64,000 nucleotides of DNA from contig NZ_CAJRAU010000004.1 of NCBI RefSeq assembly GCF_907165045.1, positions 248,001-312,000 of the forward strand, given 5' to 3'. The DNA comes from Dyadobacter linearis (GTDB taxonomy: Bacteria > Bacteroidota > Bacteroidia > Cytophagales > Spirosomataceae). A program made the position numbers and the translations under genes. The notes under the pieces were generated by a model, which searched no databases, was not told the DNA's origin, and worked only from the letters and a program-made list of their open reading frames with translations. Of the stretch, positions 24,896-34,101 are shown one piece after another (positions within the stretch are counted from its first letter, which is position 1; each line of letters begins with the position of its first letter).

Positions 24896-26068
24896 ATGTT
24901 TAGATCGATCCGTTTCCTGCCTGTGCTGCTAGTCGCATTAACCAGCGTGCATGCCCAGAACTATGACGAATCCAAAGTTCCTTCTTACACATTGCCCGAA
25001 GTCCTCAGGACAGTTTCAGGGAAAGAGATCAAGAACAAAAATCAATGGGAAAAGACCAGAAGGCCGGAAATCCTCGCGCTTTTTGAAAACAATATATACG
25101 GACAAATGCCGCGTGCAGTTGATAGCATCAGGCATTCTGTTGTAACGGAAGACGCGCAGGCGATGTCTGGAAATGCGACTTTGAAGGAGGTCGCTATTGA
25201 CGTATTCAGGAACAAAAAGTCGGTACGGATTAATTTGACGCTGTTTATCCCTAATAAAAAAAGCGGCCCCGTTCCGGTATTCCTGTTGATCAACAATCGC
25301 CCCAAAAGTAATACAGATCCTACCAGACAAAAGAAAAGTGAATTCTGGCCCGCCGAAATGATGATTGACAGCGGTTACGTCGTTGCTGCATTCCATGTAA
25401 GCGACCTCGCTCCTGATGATAAGGATAATTATGTGAATGGCGTACTTCAAATGTATCCGGAGCAACTTTCGGCCGATAATGGCATGAAAGCAATAGGCGC
25501 CTGGGCCTGGGGCGCGAGCCGGGTGATGGATTATTTTGAAAAAGACCGTGCTATCAATGCCAGAAAAGTGATCGTCGTCGGGCACTCTCGGGGTGGGAAA
25601 GCTTCACTTTGGGCGGCTTCGCAAGATCAGCGGTTTGCGGCTTGTGTCACCAATTGTTCAGGCAATACTGGGGCTGCGCTGGCCCGCAGGCAATTTGGCG
25701 AGCGGATTACCAAGATCAACACAACGTTCCCTCACTGGTTTAGTAATAATTATAAAAAATTCAACGATAAGGAAAACGAGCTTCCCGTCGACCAGCACAT
25801 GCTCATTGCATTGATCGCGCCGCGGCCGGTATACGCTACCAATGCTTCCAAAGACCTTTGGGCCGATCCGACGGGTACATATCTGGCATTGAAGCATGCA
25901 GAAAAGGTTTATGGTTTGTATGGTAAAAAGTCTGGCTTGCCCGCAACTCCGCCGGGTATCAACCAGTCGCTTCCGAAAGCGCCGATGGGATATCATAACC
26001 GGGAAGGCGAGCACGATATGACCAACTTTGACTGGGCCAATTTTATCGTTTTTGCAAAAAGCTTCTGA
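24896..26068 (+). CDS. CE15-like (glucuronoyl) esterase, secreted
   Basis: Alpha/beta-hydrolase of 390 residues with a signal peptide (MFRSIRFLPVLLVALTSVHA). The nucleophile elbow is V-G-H-S-R-G-G-K with Ser231, followed by ASLWAASQDQRFAACVTN, the block typical of carbohydrate esterase family 15; the late histidine is in REGEHDMTNFDW and EEK-like acidic residues lie between. CE15 enzymes hydrolyse 4-O-methyl-glucuronoyl esters in plant cell walls, a family-level inference. An in-frame ATG at 24878 would put the start inside the hairpin at 24856-24894; 24896 gives a normal signal peptide and is preferred. The gene appears single. Confidence 0.82.
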   Translation: MFRSIRFLPVLLVALTSVHAQNYDESKVPSYTLPEVLRTVSGKEIKNKNQWEKTRRPEILALFENNIYGQMPRAVDSIRHSVVTEDAQAMSGNATLKEVAIDVFRNKKSVRINLTLFIPNKKSGPVPVFLLINNRPKSNTDPTRQKKSEFWPAEMMIDSGYVVAAFHVSDLAPDDKDNYVNGVLQMYPEQLSADNGMKAIGAWAWGASRVMDYFEKDRAINARKVIVVGHSRGGKASLWAASQDQRFAACVTNCSGNTGAALARRQFGERITKINTTFPHWFSNNYKKFNDKENELPVDQHMLIALIAPRPVYATNASKDLWADPTGTYLALKHAEKVYGLYGKKSGLPATPPGINQSLPKAPMGYHNREGEHDMTNFDWANFIVFAKSF

Positions 26069-26162
26069 TAGTATGAATAGTAGCCAAACTCCATCTTGCA
26101 GCTTTCGAGGCATCGCAGGCACAGAAATTTAGCCTGTTACTGCATCATTAACAGCTATAACC

Positions 26163-27200
26163 ATGGATCAGGGAAAAAACCTATTATCAGACTCCGGGAA
26201 AGTCGGTTTATACGCGATCGCGGCATTGGGCTTGTTCACAGCCGCAAGGAAAATTTACCGGAATATCACCAAATACGATTTCGATAATAAAGTGGTGATC
26301 ATTACCGGCGGAGCGAGGGGTTTGGGATTGATACTCGCGCGCCAGCTGGCCGACAAGGGAGCTAATCTGGTGATCTGTTCCAGAGACTCGGAGCAGCTGG
26401 ATCAGGCGGAGCAGGAGCTCACTGCAAGCGGAGCGAAGATACTGGCACTCGCAGCCGACGTAAGTGTGCCTCAGGATGCGCAACGTATAGTAGAAGCAAC
26501 TATAGGAGCATTTGGTAAAATTGATGTATTGATCAATAATGCAGGTGTGATGGTGGTGGGGCCGCAGGACGCCATGGAAATCAATGACTACAAAGAGGCG
26601 ATGGATGTGAACCTTTGGGGTGCGTTATATATGATTAAAGCCGCGTTGCCGCATTTGAAACAGGCTGAGGGAAGGATCGCCAATATTTGCTCAATAGGAG
26701 GGAAGATCTCAGTACCGCATTTGCTGCCTTATAGTGTGAGTAAATTTGCGATGGTAGGGCTCTCAGAGGGGCTGCACGCAGAACTGAAAAAAGATAATGT
26801 ACTGGTTACCACGGTTATTCCTAACCTGATGCAAACAGGTAGTCCGAGAAATGTATCGGTTAAAGGCGACCACGAAGCGGAATACGCCTGGTTCAAAACG
26901 ATGGCTTCATCACCGCTATTTTCGCAAAAGGCCGAGAAGTCTGCCTCTCAGATCATTGAAGCTATTGAACATGGGGAAAATGAAATCATCCTGACATTAT
27001 CGGCAAAACTGGTAGTTGCGTTACAAGGCGCAAATCCCGGCCTGGTATCAGCACTTTCGGCCGCCGCAAATAACTTCATGCCTAAAATGACGCCCGACGG
27101 ATTCACAACCAAAAGTGGTTATGAATCAGAATCTGAAGTTTCCCAATCAGACATTAACTACCGCACAGAAGTGGCTTCTGTTGCCAACAATGAGATTTAA
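26163..27200 (+). CDS. Short-chain dehydrogenase/reductase with N-terminal hydrophobic segment
   Basis: NAD(P)-dependent oxidoreductase, 345 residues. Rossmann motif TGGARGLG (48-55), NNAG (125-128), and catalytic Ser177, Tyr190 and Lys194 (Y-S-V-S-K). An N-terminal hydrophobic stretch (about residues 13-27, GLYAIAALGLFTAA) precedes the fold, suggesting a membrane anchor or an amphipathic lid, and the C-terminal part (about 275-345) is longer than in the classic 250-residue SDRs. The substrate is unknown. It is followed 11 bases downstream by a 75-residue gene that is probably co-transcribed. Confidence 0.92.
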   Translation: MDQGKNLLSDSGKVGLYAIAALGLFTAARKIYRNITKYDFDNKVVIITGGARGLGLILARQLADKGANLVICSRDSEQLDQAEQELTASGAKILALAADVSVPQDAQRIVEATIGAFGKIDVLINNAGVMVVGPQDAMEINDYKEAMDVNLWGALYMIKAALPHLKQAEGRIANICSIGGKISVPHLLPYSVSKFAMVGLSEGLHAELKKDNVLVTTVIPNLMQTGSPRNVSVKGDHEAEYAWFKTMASSPLFSQKAEKSASQIIEAIEHGENEIILTLSAKLVVALQGANPGLVSALSAAANNFMPKMTPDGFTTKSGYESESEVSQSDINYRTEVASVANNEI

Positions 27201-27211
27201 AAATCAATGAT

Positions 27212-27439
27212 ATGAGAAATGAAAAGTTGCCCGAGGACCAATCACTGGTTCTTTTTACGGATATCAACGGGATAGCCAGAGAAGGTGTTTACAAAAAAGG
27301 ATCGAAAGCTTTTGTAGAGGCGCTTGGCGATGAAGGTCCGGAGGATACCGGGAATATTTACCCGGAAGAAGATATAGTTTCCTGGGAATATCTTGAGAAA
27401 AAAGATAAGCCCAATTCTGACATCATGGTGATCCTTTAA
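27212..27439 (+). CDS. Small acidic hypothetical protein
   Basis: A 75-residue acidic protein that I do not recognise. The first half alternates short strands and turns (SLVLFTDINGIAREGVYKKGS) and the second half is rich in Glu and Asp with EEDIVSWEYLE. No membrane or signal segment. It starts 11 bases after the SDR stop and ends with TAA at 27437-27439, directly against the convergent desaturase stop codon at 27440, leaving no intergenic base. Co-transcription with the SDR suggests a partner or regulatory role (inference). Confidence 0.7.
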   Translation: MRNEKLPEDQSLVLFTDINGIAREGVYKKGSKAFVEALGDEGPEDTGNIYPEEDIVSWEYLEKKDKPNSDIMVIL

Positions 27440-28528
27440 CTACCGCAATACTGCGTCGCCATTTGCAGAAAATTGCTTCGTGGAGACACTAGTAGTGGCT
27501 GGCTGGAAATGCTGTCTGTAAAATTGCTTTTTGAAATCTTTATAGGCAGTTACGGCACCGATACTTTTCATAAACCGGATATAGTACCAGGCCAGATCGA
27601 TCTGGTGCGGTTTGAAGCCACTTCTTGCGCTCCGTGGGTATAAATGGTGGTTATTGTGCCACTCGCCGGCTACTATACCAGGCCAGATCTGGTTGATAGA
27701 GTTGTCTTTTTTGTAAAAATCAACCCCTTCAACCTGCACCTTTTCGCCCTTTCCGTGCCCTTCGTAATTGAACGTGCGAACACCAACTGCCCAGAAACCC
27801 GCTGCCCCGAATATCGTGCAGGCCAGGGCGTGGCCGCCTATTAAATAGCATACGCCGTACCAGAATACCCAGTTGATCAGGGTGGAAACAATCGCAGTCC
27901 GCGGGTGAACGTAGGAGCCCCATTTCAGATATTGTGCATAAGTATTGCCTTTCACACCCGTGTGGCTCATCAACCGGCGAACCTTGTTGTATTCCGCCTC
28001 GGTAAGTTCTTTTGAAATCGGCTGGTGATTTACATCAGCCAGAAAGCAGTACAGGAAACCCGCCTGCGCATTATAAGGATCTCCCGGCTGGTCGGACTTG
28101 GCATGGTGGACGTGGTGAGAAATCGCATAAATTTCTTCCGGTACCATGGTAACTGTCAGGTTTTTGGTAAAAAAGCGCCAAAAGGAGTTACGAAAAGTAT
28201 AAGCAGCGTGGGTACAATACCTGTGATGCCAGATCGTCCCGTGCGTTCCCATGATGATCATGCTGTACACGAATGCAACTGCGAGTAACGGCCAGGAAAA
28301 ATATTTGAATAGGAACAGCGCCAGGAAGGGGATCATGATCAGGACTTTCATCCAGCCCATAAAAGGCAGCCAGTTTTTTCGGTCGGCAAACACATTAAGA
28401 CGGGTAAAAAATTCCCTGAGAATCTCTCCGCTGCTTGGCTTTATTAAATTGCCATTATTGTCTTTCCATCCGTAGGAGGGTGTTTGAAGTACAATATCTA
28501 AAAATTGGGCACCTCCTGTTTTTGTCAT
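27440..28528 (-). CDS. Acyl-lipid/acyl-CoA fatty acid desaturase
   Basis: Integral-membrane di-iron desaturase, 362 residues. All three histidine boxes are visible: HHRYCTH (101-107), HHVHH (138-142) and HNNHH (291-295), along with several hydrophobic segments (about 60-95 and 214-250). This is the pattern of delta-9 type acyl desaturases that put double bonds in membrane fatty acids; the regioselectivity is inferred from the family. It converges with the 75-residue gene 27212-27439 with no gap. Upstream 28529-28711 separates it from the divergent CheB-CheR gene. Confidence 0.92.
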   Translation of the reverse strand: MTKTGGAQFLDIVLQTPSYGWKDNNGNLIKPSSGEILREFFTRLNVFADRKNWLPFMGWMKVLIMIPFLALFLFKYFSWPLLAVAFVYSMIIMGTHGTIWHHRYCTHAAYTFRNSFWRFFTKNLTVTMVPEEIYAISHHVHHAKSDQPGDPYNAQAGFLYCFLADVNHQPISKELTEAEYNKVRRLMSHTGVKGNTYAQYLKWGSYVHPRTAIVSTLINWVFWYGVCYLIGGHALACTIFGAAGFWAVGVRTFNYEGHGKGEKVQVEGVDFYKKDNSINQIWPGIVAGEWHNNHHLYPRSARSGFKPHQIDLAWYYIRFMKSIGAVTAYKDFKKQFYRQHFQPATTSVSTKQFSANGDAVLR

Positions 28529-28711
28529 TCTCCTCGATAAATACTTGTGTGATAGTTGCTTTTAAATATTCCGGGAGAGCTGATCAACCGTATAATAATT
28601 TGTAAAAGGTAGTGATTTTCAAGGTAAGCACAGCAAAAAAGCTGACAGGCATAAATTTTACGTGTAAAGTCAGGTCAGGTATATTAGCCGTAATTTTTAT
28701 CCATAGACTTA

Positions 28712-31210
28712 ATGAATCCTCACCATATAGTAGCCCTTGGTGCATCAGCCGGAGGACTTGATGAGTTAATTACTTTTTTTGAAAATACGCCGTTGGATGG
28801 TGTCGCTTACATTGTGGTCCAGCATCTTTCGGCTGATTATGAAAGCCGCCTGGCAGAAGTACTTTCCCGGCATAGCAAGCTGGCGATGGTCACCGCAGAG
28901 GAAGGTATGCGTGTGGGTGCAAATTTCGTTTATGTGATCCCGGGAGATAAGTTTATGAGCATTCAGGGGGGCTTACTTCATTTGAGTGGAAAAGAAAATC
29001 AGCGGGCGCCGCACCTGACAATCAATACATTTTTCAACTCTCTTGCTGCCGACTGTGGCCCCAAGGCGATCGGGATAATCCTGTCAGGAATGGGCTCGGA
29101 CGGGAGCGACGGGATAAAAGCGATTAAAAAATCCGGGGGAATGGTCATTGCCCGAAACCCGGAGACGGCGGAATTCAACAGTATGCCCTACAATGCCGCA
29201 GCTACCGGTATGGTCGATTTTATTGTTGAACCCGAGGTGATGCCGAGCGTTGTAGAAGATTATGTTACGCGGGAAATAGAGCTATTGGCAGCCGGGATCT
29301 CCGATGGTGAAAATATGGCCAGCCTTTTAGAACTTATCAGCCAGCAGCTGCCCCTTGATTTTTCAGACTACAAACAAGCGACCATTCTCAGAAGAATTAA
29401 GAGAAGGGCTGCCTATAATAATTTTGACCGGCTTGAAAATTACCTGGAATTTGCCAGGAAAAGCCCGGGAGAAATCCAGACGCTCGCCCAGGACTTTCTG
29501 ATCAGCGTTACTGATTTTTTCCGTGACCCGGAAGCCTTCGACTACCTGGAAGCGCGTGTGCTCCCTGCTATTATCAAAACTCTTATTCCGGGCCAGGAGC
29601 TCAGAATATGGGTAACCGGTTGCGCGACCGGCGAAGAAGCCTATTCAATGGCTATATTGGCTGCCGAGCTGCTGGGCGACGATCTGGAAGAACATCCGGT
29701 AAAAATCTTTGCAACCGATATCGACGCTGCCGCCCTGGCCCATGCAGGTAAGGGTGTATATTCGGAAACGGTTGTTTCACTGATCCCGAAGGCGCGCCTG
29801 CAAAAGTATTTCGTGCCGGAAGGAGACAACTACAGAGTGAGCGACGAACTACGCAAGATGGTCATTTTTTCAAGGCATGACCTGGTCAAAAACCCGCCTT
29901 TTTGCAATATGCATCTGATCAGTTGCCGAAACGTTTTGATCTATATGACAGCTGCATTGCAGCAAAAAATTTACCGTACCCTACTGTTTGGCCTCAAATC
30001 ACAGGGTTATCTTTTTTTAGGTGTCAGCGAGAGTCCGCTGGCTATATTAAAAGGTCTGGAAGTGGTAAGTAAGAAAGCGAAGATTTTCAAAAAAGTTATT
30101 TCAGAACACGGTGTGGGCATTGACAGGTTTACCATCCCGGAACATACCTACTTCAAACCGACTGTTACCGGCCCGGCCAAACCGGAAATAACAAAATCAC
30201 CGGACAGGACGCTCGACGGCGCCATTAACGAAACCCTTTACAGTCAGGAACAGCGGCTGCTGGTTTGTATCGACGAAAATAATAAGATAGTTAAATCCTA
30301 CGGCCCCACCGGCCGGTTTCTGCTGCAGCATAATTTTTTCACAAATGACCTGACCGAACTCTTGCCGGGGGCTTTGAGTATTGCATTCAAAACAGCCTGC
30401 AACAAGATGAAACAGACCCAACAAACGGCGACCGTCAAAGGGGTCATGATCGAGCAGGCAGGACAGACAATCAATGTGGGCCTTTCTGTCAGTCCCATGA
30501 TTTTCAAAGGCAGGCCCAATGGATTTTTGCTTGTTCAATTCAGTGAAGAGGAACAAGCCGGCTCCGCCGCTCAAAGCGTCATGGTTTACGACGAAAAGCT
30601 GTACCTGGATGATTATACCAGGACTTTGGAGCAAGAAAACAAAGACCTGAAAGAAGAACTGGCCTCAGCCAATGAAAAGCTTTTTTCACTAAACGAAAAC
30701 ATGCAGTCCTTCAACGAGGAGCTGCTATCGGCCAATGAAGAGCTGCAAAGCACGAATGAGGAAATGATGTCGGTCAATGAAGAATTGCATACGTTGAACT
30801 CAGACTATCTGCTAAAAAACAGGGAGCTTTCTGAGCTCAACGATGATCTGAACAATTATTTCAGGAGCAATACCAGTGGCCAGCTTTTTGTTGATTCCGA
30901 CCTTCGGCTCATACGGTTTTCACCAGGGACGGTCCGGCACATCAATTTGCTGGAAACCGATATCGGCAGACCGATCACCAATATCTCGACCAACTTCAGG
31001 TTTGAAACGCTGTCCGAGGATATTGATAAAGTGCTTGAAGATGGACAGTCGGTGAGCAGGGAGGCGCAGGCCAATGACGGGAAATGGTACCAGGTGACGA
31101 CTATGCCTTACATTCGCAGGCTGGGAAATAAAACGACAGGTGCTATTATTACTTTTAATGACATTACTAACCTGAAAGAAATCCAGCAAGAGCTTGAAAA
31201 GAGAAAGTAG
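28712..31210 (+). CDS. CheB-CheR fusion with C-terminal coiled coil and PAS domain
   Basis: Fusion of 832 residues. Residues 1-185 are a CheB methylesterase domain (ALGASAGG with Ser12, VVQHLSADYESRL, LSGMGSDGSDG). About 205-470 is a CheR methyltransferase domain (DYKQATILRRIKRR, LRIWVTGCATGEEAYSMA for AdoMet binding, ISCRNVLIYM). About 640-715 is a coiled coil of repeats such as SANEKLFSLNENMQSFNEEL, and about 715-830 is a PAS domain. Related proteins often continue with a histidine kinase; this one ends just after the PAS with QQELEKRK. No CheA, CheW or MCP is near, so it more likely serves a stress or adaptation pathway (inference). Cytoplasmic. Confidence 0.93.
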   Translation: MNPHHIVALGASAGGLDELITFFENTPLDGVAYIVVQHLSADYESRLAEVLSRHSKLAMVTAEEGMRVGANFVYVIPGDKFMSIQGGLLHLSGKENQRAPHLTINTFFNSLAADCGPKAIGIILSGMGSDGSDGIKAIKKSGGMVIARNPETAEFNSMPYNAAATGMVDFIVEPEVMPSVVEDYVTREIELLAAGISDGENMASLLELISQQLPLDFSDYKQATILRRIKRRAAYNNFDRLENYLEFARKSPGEIQTLAQDFLISVTDFFRDPEAFDYLEARVLPAIIKTLIPGQELRIWVTGCATGEEAYSMAILAAELLGDDLEEHPVKIFATDIDAAALAHAGKGVYSETVVSLIPKARLQKYFVPEGDNYRVSDELRKMVIFSRHDLVKNPPFCNMHLISCRNVLIYMTAALQQKIYRTLLFGLKSQGYLFLGVSESPLAILKGLEVVSKKAKIFKKVISEHGVGIDRFTIPEHTYFKPTVTGPAKPEITKSPDRTLDGAINETLYSQEQRLLVCIDENNKIVKSYGPTGRFLLQHNFFTNDLTELLPGALSIAFKTACNKMKQTQQTATVKGVMIEQAGQTINVGLSVSPMIFKGRPNGFLLVQFSEEEQAGSAAQSVMVYDEKLYLDDYTRTLEQENKDLKEELASANEKLFSLNENMQSFNEELLSANEELQSTNEEMMSVNEELHTLNSDYLLKNRELSELNDDLNNYFRSNTSGQLFVDSDLRLIRFSPGTVRHINLLETDIGRPITNISTNFRFETLSEDIDKVLEDGQSVSREAQANDGKWYQVTTMPYIRRLGNKTTGAIITFNDITNLKEIQQELEKRK

Positions 31211-31221
31211 CGATTGAGACT

Positions 31222-31959
31222 TCAGGGCAATTTTTTAGGTCGGATATCCAGGTTGTGAAAGACAAATACCCTTAACACATTATTACTGTTGAAATGATTG
31301 CCGGAAGGAAGCTGCTGGAACTGGTTCATGTAACCTACCTGCATATTCAAGCTTTTGGTAAACTGGTAGCCAAGACCGACGAAGAGGCGGTTTTGATCAA
31401 ATATATTGTAAGTAATCTGCTTGCCTGCATTAATATGCACTTCATCGTTGAATGCAAAGAACAGCGTATTAGGCTCGATGAAATCCCTGTTCAGTGGCAC
31501 CATTAAATTGATTAAATACCGGAAACGGAAGTTGAAATTGTAGCCGTCTTGCAACTTGTCGTTAACAATTTTCCGGTTAAAGCGTTCTTCCACCCTTATC
31601 CATTGCTGGGTTTGCAGTCTCTTTTGCCGGCTTGTCCAAAGTACTTGTTGCCAAAGCCTGTTTTCGGGCCGCACTGTATGCAAGCCAGGCGCGGGATAGC
31701 TTCGCGCATAAGCATAACCGGCTGTAAACCTGAGATGGTCATTCGCGTAATAGGTAATGCCCGGCCTGATGATCTGAGTAGACCAGCGTTCCAAAAAGTC
31801 AGTTCGGCGCGCATGCAAATCCAGCCAGATACCCCATTTATCTGAGATCCTGGTCTGGTTAAAATAGCCCAGCCACACGCTGCTGTGTTTATTGACCTGT
31901 TTCTGGCCAAGCGATGGAATTGAGACAATTACAAGCAGGAGTAAAGTGAGTTTCTTCAT
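31222..31959 (-). CDS. DUF2490 outer-membrane-like protein
   Basis: Secreted protein of 245 residues with signal peptide (about 1-18, LTLLLLVIVSIPSLG). The body is a series of amphipathic strands with many aromatic residues (WLGYFNQTRISDKWGIWLDLH, VGLGYQFTKSLNMQVGYMNQF) ending in FVFHNLD, a pattern of a small beta-barrel and characteristic of DUF2490. No catalytic site is evident. It converges with the CheB-CheR gene (11 bases between stops) and is 21 bases downstream of chrA on the same strand, so it may belong to the chromate operon's tail. Confidence 0.85.
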   Translation of the reverse strand: MKKLTLLLLVIVSIPSLGQKQVNKHSSVWLGYFNQTRISDKWGIWLDLHARRTDFLERWSTQIIRPGITYYANDHLRFTAGYAYARSYPAPGLHTVRPENRLWQQVLWTSRQKRLQTQQWIRVEERFNRKIVNDKLQDGYNFNFRFRYLINLMVPLNRDFIEPNTLFFAFNDEVHINAGKQITYNIFDQNRLFVGLGYQFTKSLNMQVGYMNQFQQLPSGNHFNSNNVLRVFVFHNLDIRPKKLP

Positions 31960-31980
31960 AAAAAACGGGCAAAAGTATAT

Positions 31981-33177
31981 TTATAGGTAAGTTTTAATGC
32001 AAAAGCCCAGTATAGCCGCCGCTAAAATGACGTAAGGTTCTTGTAGTTTCTTAATGTAAATCAGTGCAAGGATGGTAATGATGGCAATGAGCGCAGATGC
32101 TACATCGACGATCGAGCGAGTAGCGATGACGAAAACGGAACCTACCAGCGCGCCTACGACAGCCGCTGTGATCCCGTCCACAAAGGCTTTAATGCTTGTA
32201 TTTTTAGATATCTTCTTGAAATATGGCGCAGGCAAAACTGTAAAAACAAAGCAGGGGAGAAAAACGCCCAACGCGGCAACAGCCGCTCCCGCAAACCCGG
32301 AAACCAGAAAGCCGATAAAGCCAACTGTGATCACCACGGGCCCCGGCGTGATCATGGCGACAGCGACAGAATCCAGGAACTGCTGCTCATTGAGCCAGCC
32401 CATTTCACCAACAACTCCTGCCTGTAAAAACGGAATAATTGTAAGGCCACTGCCAAATACAAATGCGCCTGCCTCAGTGAAAAACAGCCCCAGTTTGACT
32501 AGCTCGCCGGGCTCATATTGCCAGAAGCCGGTTCCTACCAAGAGAACCACAGATAAAGAAGTATCTCTTCTTTGCAACCACTTTGGCGGCGCTTTCACGA
32601 CCATATAAATGAAGCCGAGCAGGATAAACAGCAACACTTCTTCCCTCTGGGTGATGGCGGTTACAATGGCCATCGTCAAAAAGAAAATCCACAAAAGCCA
32701 CCGGCTTTTGATCGCCTGCGGCTCAATTTTACTGATCGATTTCAGCGTTAGCTTGTAGCAGCTCAGTGAAATAATACCAATCACCGCAGCGCCCACGCCG
32801 TAGAAAACAGACTGCATCCAGGGAAGCCCACCGTATAGTTTGTAAGCCATACCCAGCAAAACGACCATTATAAAAGATGGCAGTACAAATGCAAGGCCGG
32901 TGAGCGTAGCACCCCAAACGCCATAATGCACATAACCCAGATAGATGCCGAGTTGTGCAGCCAGCGGGCCCGGTGCCAGCTGCGCAAGTGCCAGACCTTC
33001 CCTGTATTCATCCTCGGATATCCACTTTTTGTCTTCCACCAGATCGCGGTGCATGTAGCCGATTAGCGCCACCGGGCCTCCAAAGCCGAGTGTTCCGAGT
33101 TGAAGGAAATATTTGCCCAGATCAGATAATTGATAAACGGGCTTTGGGTATACCGTCTTTCTGCTTTCTTCCGTCAC
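31981..33177 (-). CDS. chrA: Chromate efflux transporter, two-domain ChrA
   Basis: Inner-membrane chromate efflux transporter of 398 residues with two homologous chromate_transp domains. The first half has LGTLGFGGPVALIGYMHRD and ALAQLAPGPLAAQLGIYLG, the second half the matching FVFGSGLTIIPFLQAGVV and AMITPGPVVITVGFIGF. Eleven or so hydrophobic segments fit the long-chain ChrA family. It is the last gene of a set with the ChrB-AraC fusion (78 bases upstream) and an AraC regulator, so expression is probably controlled by them. CHR proteins are also candidates for sulfate-analogue handling. Confidence 0.9.
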   Translation of the reverse strand: MTEESRKTVYPKPVYQLSDLGKYFLQLGTLGFGGPVALIGYMHRDLVEDKKWISEDEYREGLALAQLAPGPLAAQLGIYLGYVHYGVWGATLTGLAFVLPSFIMVVLLGMAYKLYGGLPWMQSVFYGVGAAVIGIISLSCYKLTLKSISKIEPQAIKSRWLLWIFFLTMAIVTAITQREEVLLFILLGFIYMVVKAPPKWLQRRDTSLSVVLLVGTGFWQYEPGELVKLGLFFTEAGAFVFGSGLTIIPFLQAGVVGEMGWLNEQQFLDSVAVAMITPGPVVITVGFIGFLVSGFAGAAVAALGVFLPCFVFTVLPAPYFKKISKNTSIKAFVDGITAAVVGALVGSVFVIATRSIVDVASALIAIITILALIYIKKLQEPYVILAAAILGFCIKTYL

Positions 33178-33255
33178 GTTGTTTGCTATTGAAATGCAAT
33201 TCTAGCGCGGGCAACAACAAAATGATAGAACGAAAATGACGGATTTGTACAGGGA

Positions 33256-34101
33256 TTACTTTTTGAGCAAATTTTTCCGGAATTCTGATGGATTTACGCC
33301 TGTATGCGCTTTGAATATTCGGTTGAAATGGCTTTGATCTGAGAAACCGGTCAGATAAGCAATTTCGGATAAGGTATGATCCGGATTTCCGAGCAGATCT
33401 ACGGCTTTTTCGATCCGCAGTTTACGGATGTATTCACCAAAGGAAAGGTTACTGAAATATTTGGAAAACTCACGGGATACATAAGAAGGATGGATTTGCA
33501 GCCCCTCTGAGATTTCTTTCAGGCTTAAACTCAGGTTGGTATCAATCTGATCCTGTATGATTTCTTTGAGCTCTTTGGCCCATTTCGGTGTTTTGAGGTT
33601 CTCAGTTTTCTGTTTGTCCAGGTATGTATTGAAAACAGCGAGCAGTAGCTTTTCTGTGGGGCTTTGCGTGTGCTTTTGCTTTTGCAGATGTGCAGCCCAG
33701 CTGTAAAGCGCATCGTAGATCAGCATTCCTTTTTCAAGCAACTCCTGATCGTCGGTAATGTTGTAGGCGAGGCCGGCCGAAATCGCCCAAAGTCCTGACG
33801 ACTGCGCAGCAAGTGAATGGTTATCCGTATCCGCGCCGCGTATGATAACCGCCATATCTTTTAATGCGGGATCTTCAATTTCATATCGTTCCAGAAAAAA
33901 ATCGAATGTACACCGGTCTTCGTAATGTGTAAATTCCGTGTCGGGGATGTCAAAAGGTGTGGCTTCGAGCTCCGCTGCCCTGACTTTAACCTGGTTAAAC
34001 GGGACGAAAAATATTTGTGCATCTGGATCAATGAACCTTATGATCAGCCAGGGGCAGGCGATCCGGTCAATCTTGGGTCGGTCACGTGTAATCCAGTTCA
34101 T
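33256..34101 (-). CDS. ChrB-domain/AraC HTH fusion, putative chromate-responsive regulator
   Basis: Protein of 281 residues joining two families. Residues 1-135 match the C-terminal ChrB chromate-resistance domain: KIDRIACPWLIIRFIDPDA, FDIPDTEFTHYEDRCTFDFF and IIRGADTDN. About residues 184-281 form an AraC-type double helix-turn-helix (SLKEISEGLQIHPSYVSREF and LSEIAYLTGFSDQSHFNRIF). ChrB usually sits by itself or with a different HTH; here it seems to be the sensory half of a one-component regulator. Its ATG (34099-34101) shares one base with the stop codon of the upstream AraC gene, suggesting translational coupling. chrA is downstream. Confidence 0.88.
   Translation of the reverse strand: MNWITRDRPKIDRIACPWLIIRFIDPDAQIFFVPFNQVKVRAAELEATPFDIPDTEFTHYEDRCTFDFFLERYEIEDPALKDMAVIIRGADTDNHSLAAQSSGLWAISAGLAYNITDDQELLEKGMLIYDALYSWAAHLQKQKHTQSPTEKLLLAVFNTYLDKQKTENLKTPKWAKELKEIIQDQIDTNLSLSLKEISEGLQIHPSYVSREFSKYFSNLSFGEYIRKLRIEKAVDLLGNPDHTLSEIAYLTGFSDQSHFNRIFKAHTGVNPSEFRKNLLKK

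Noticed and set aside
32072-32608. 178-residue open frame opposite chrA
   Set aside because: Thr/Pro/Ala-rich reversed membrane-protein sequence; chrA frame is unambiguous.
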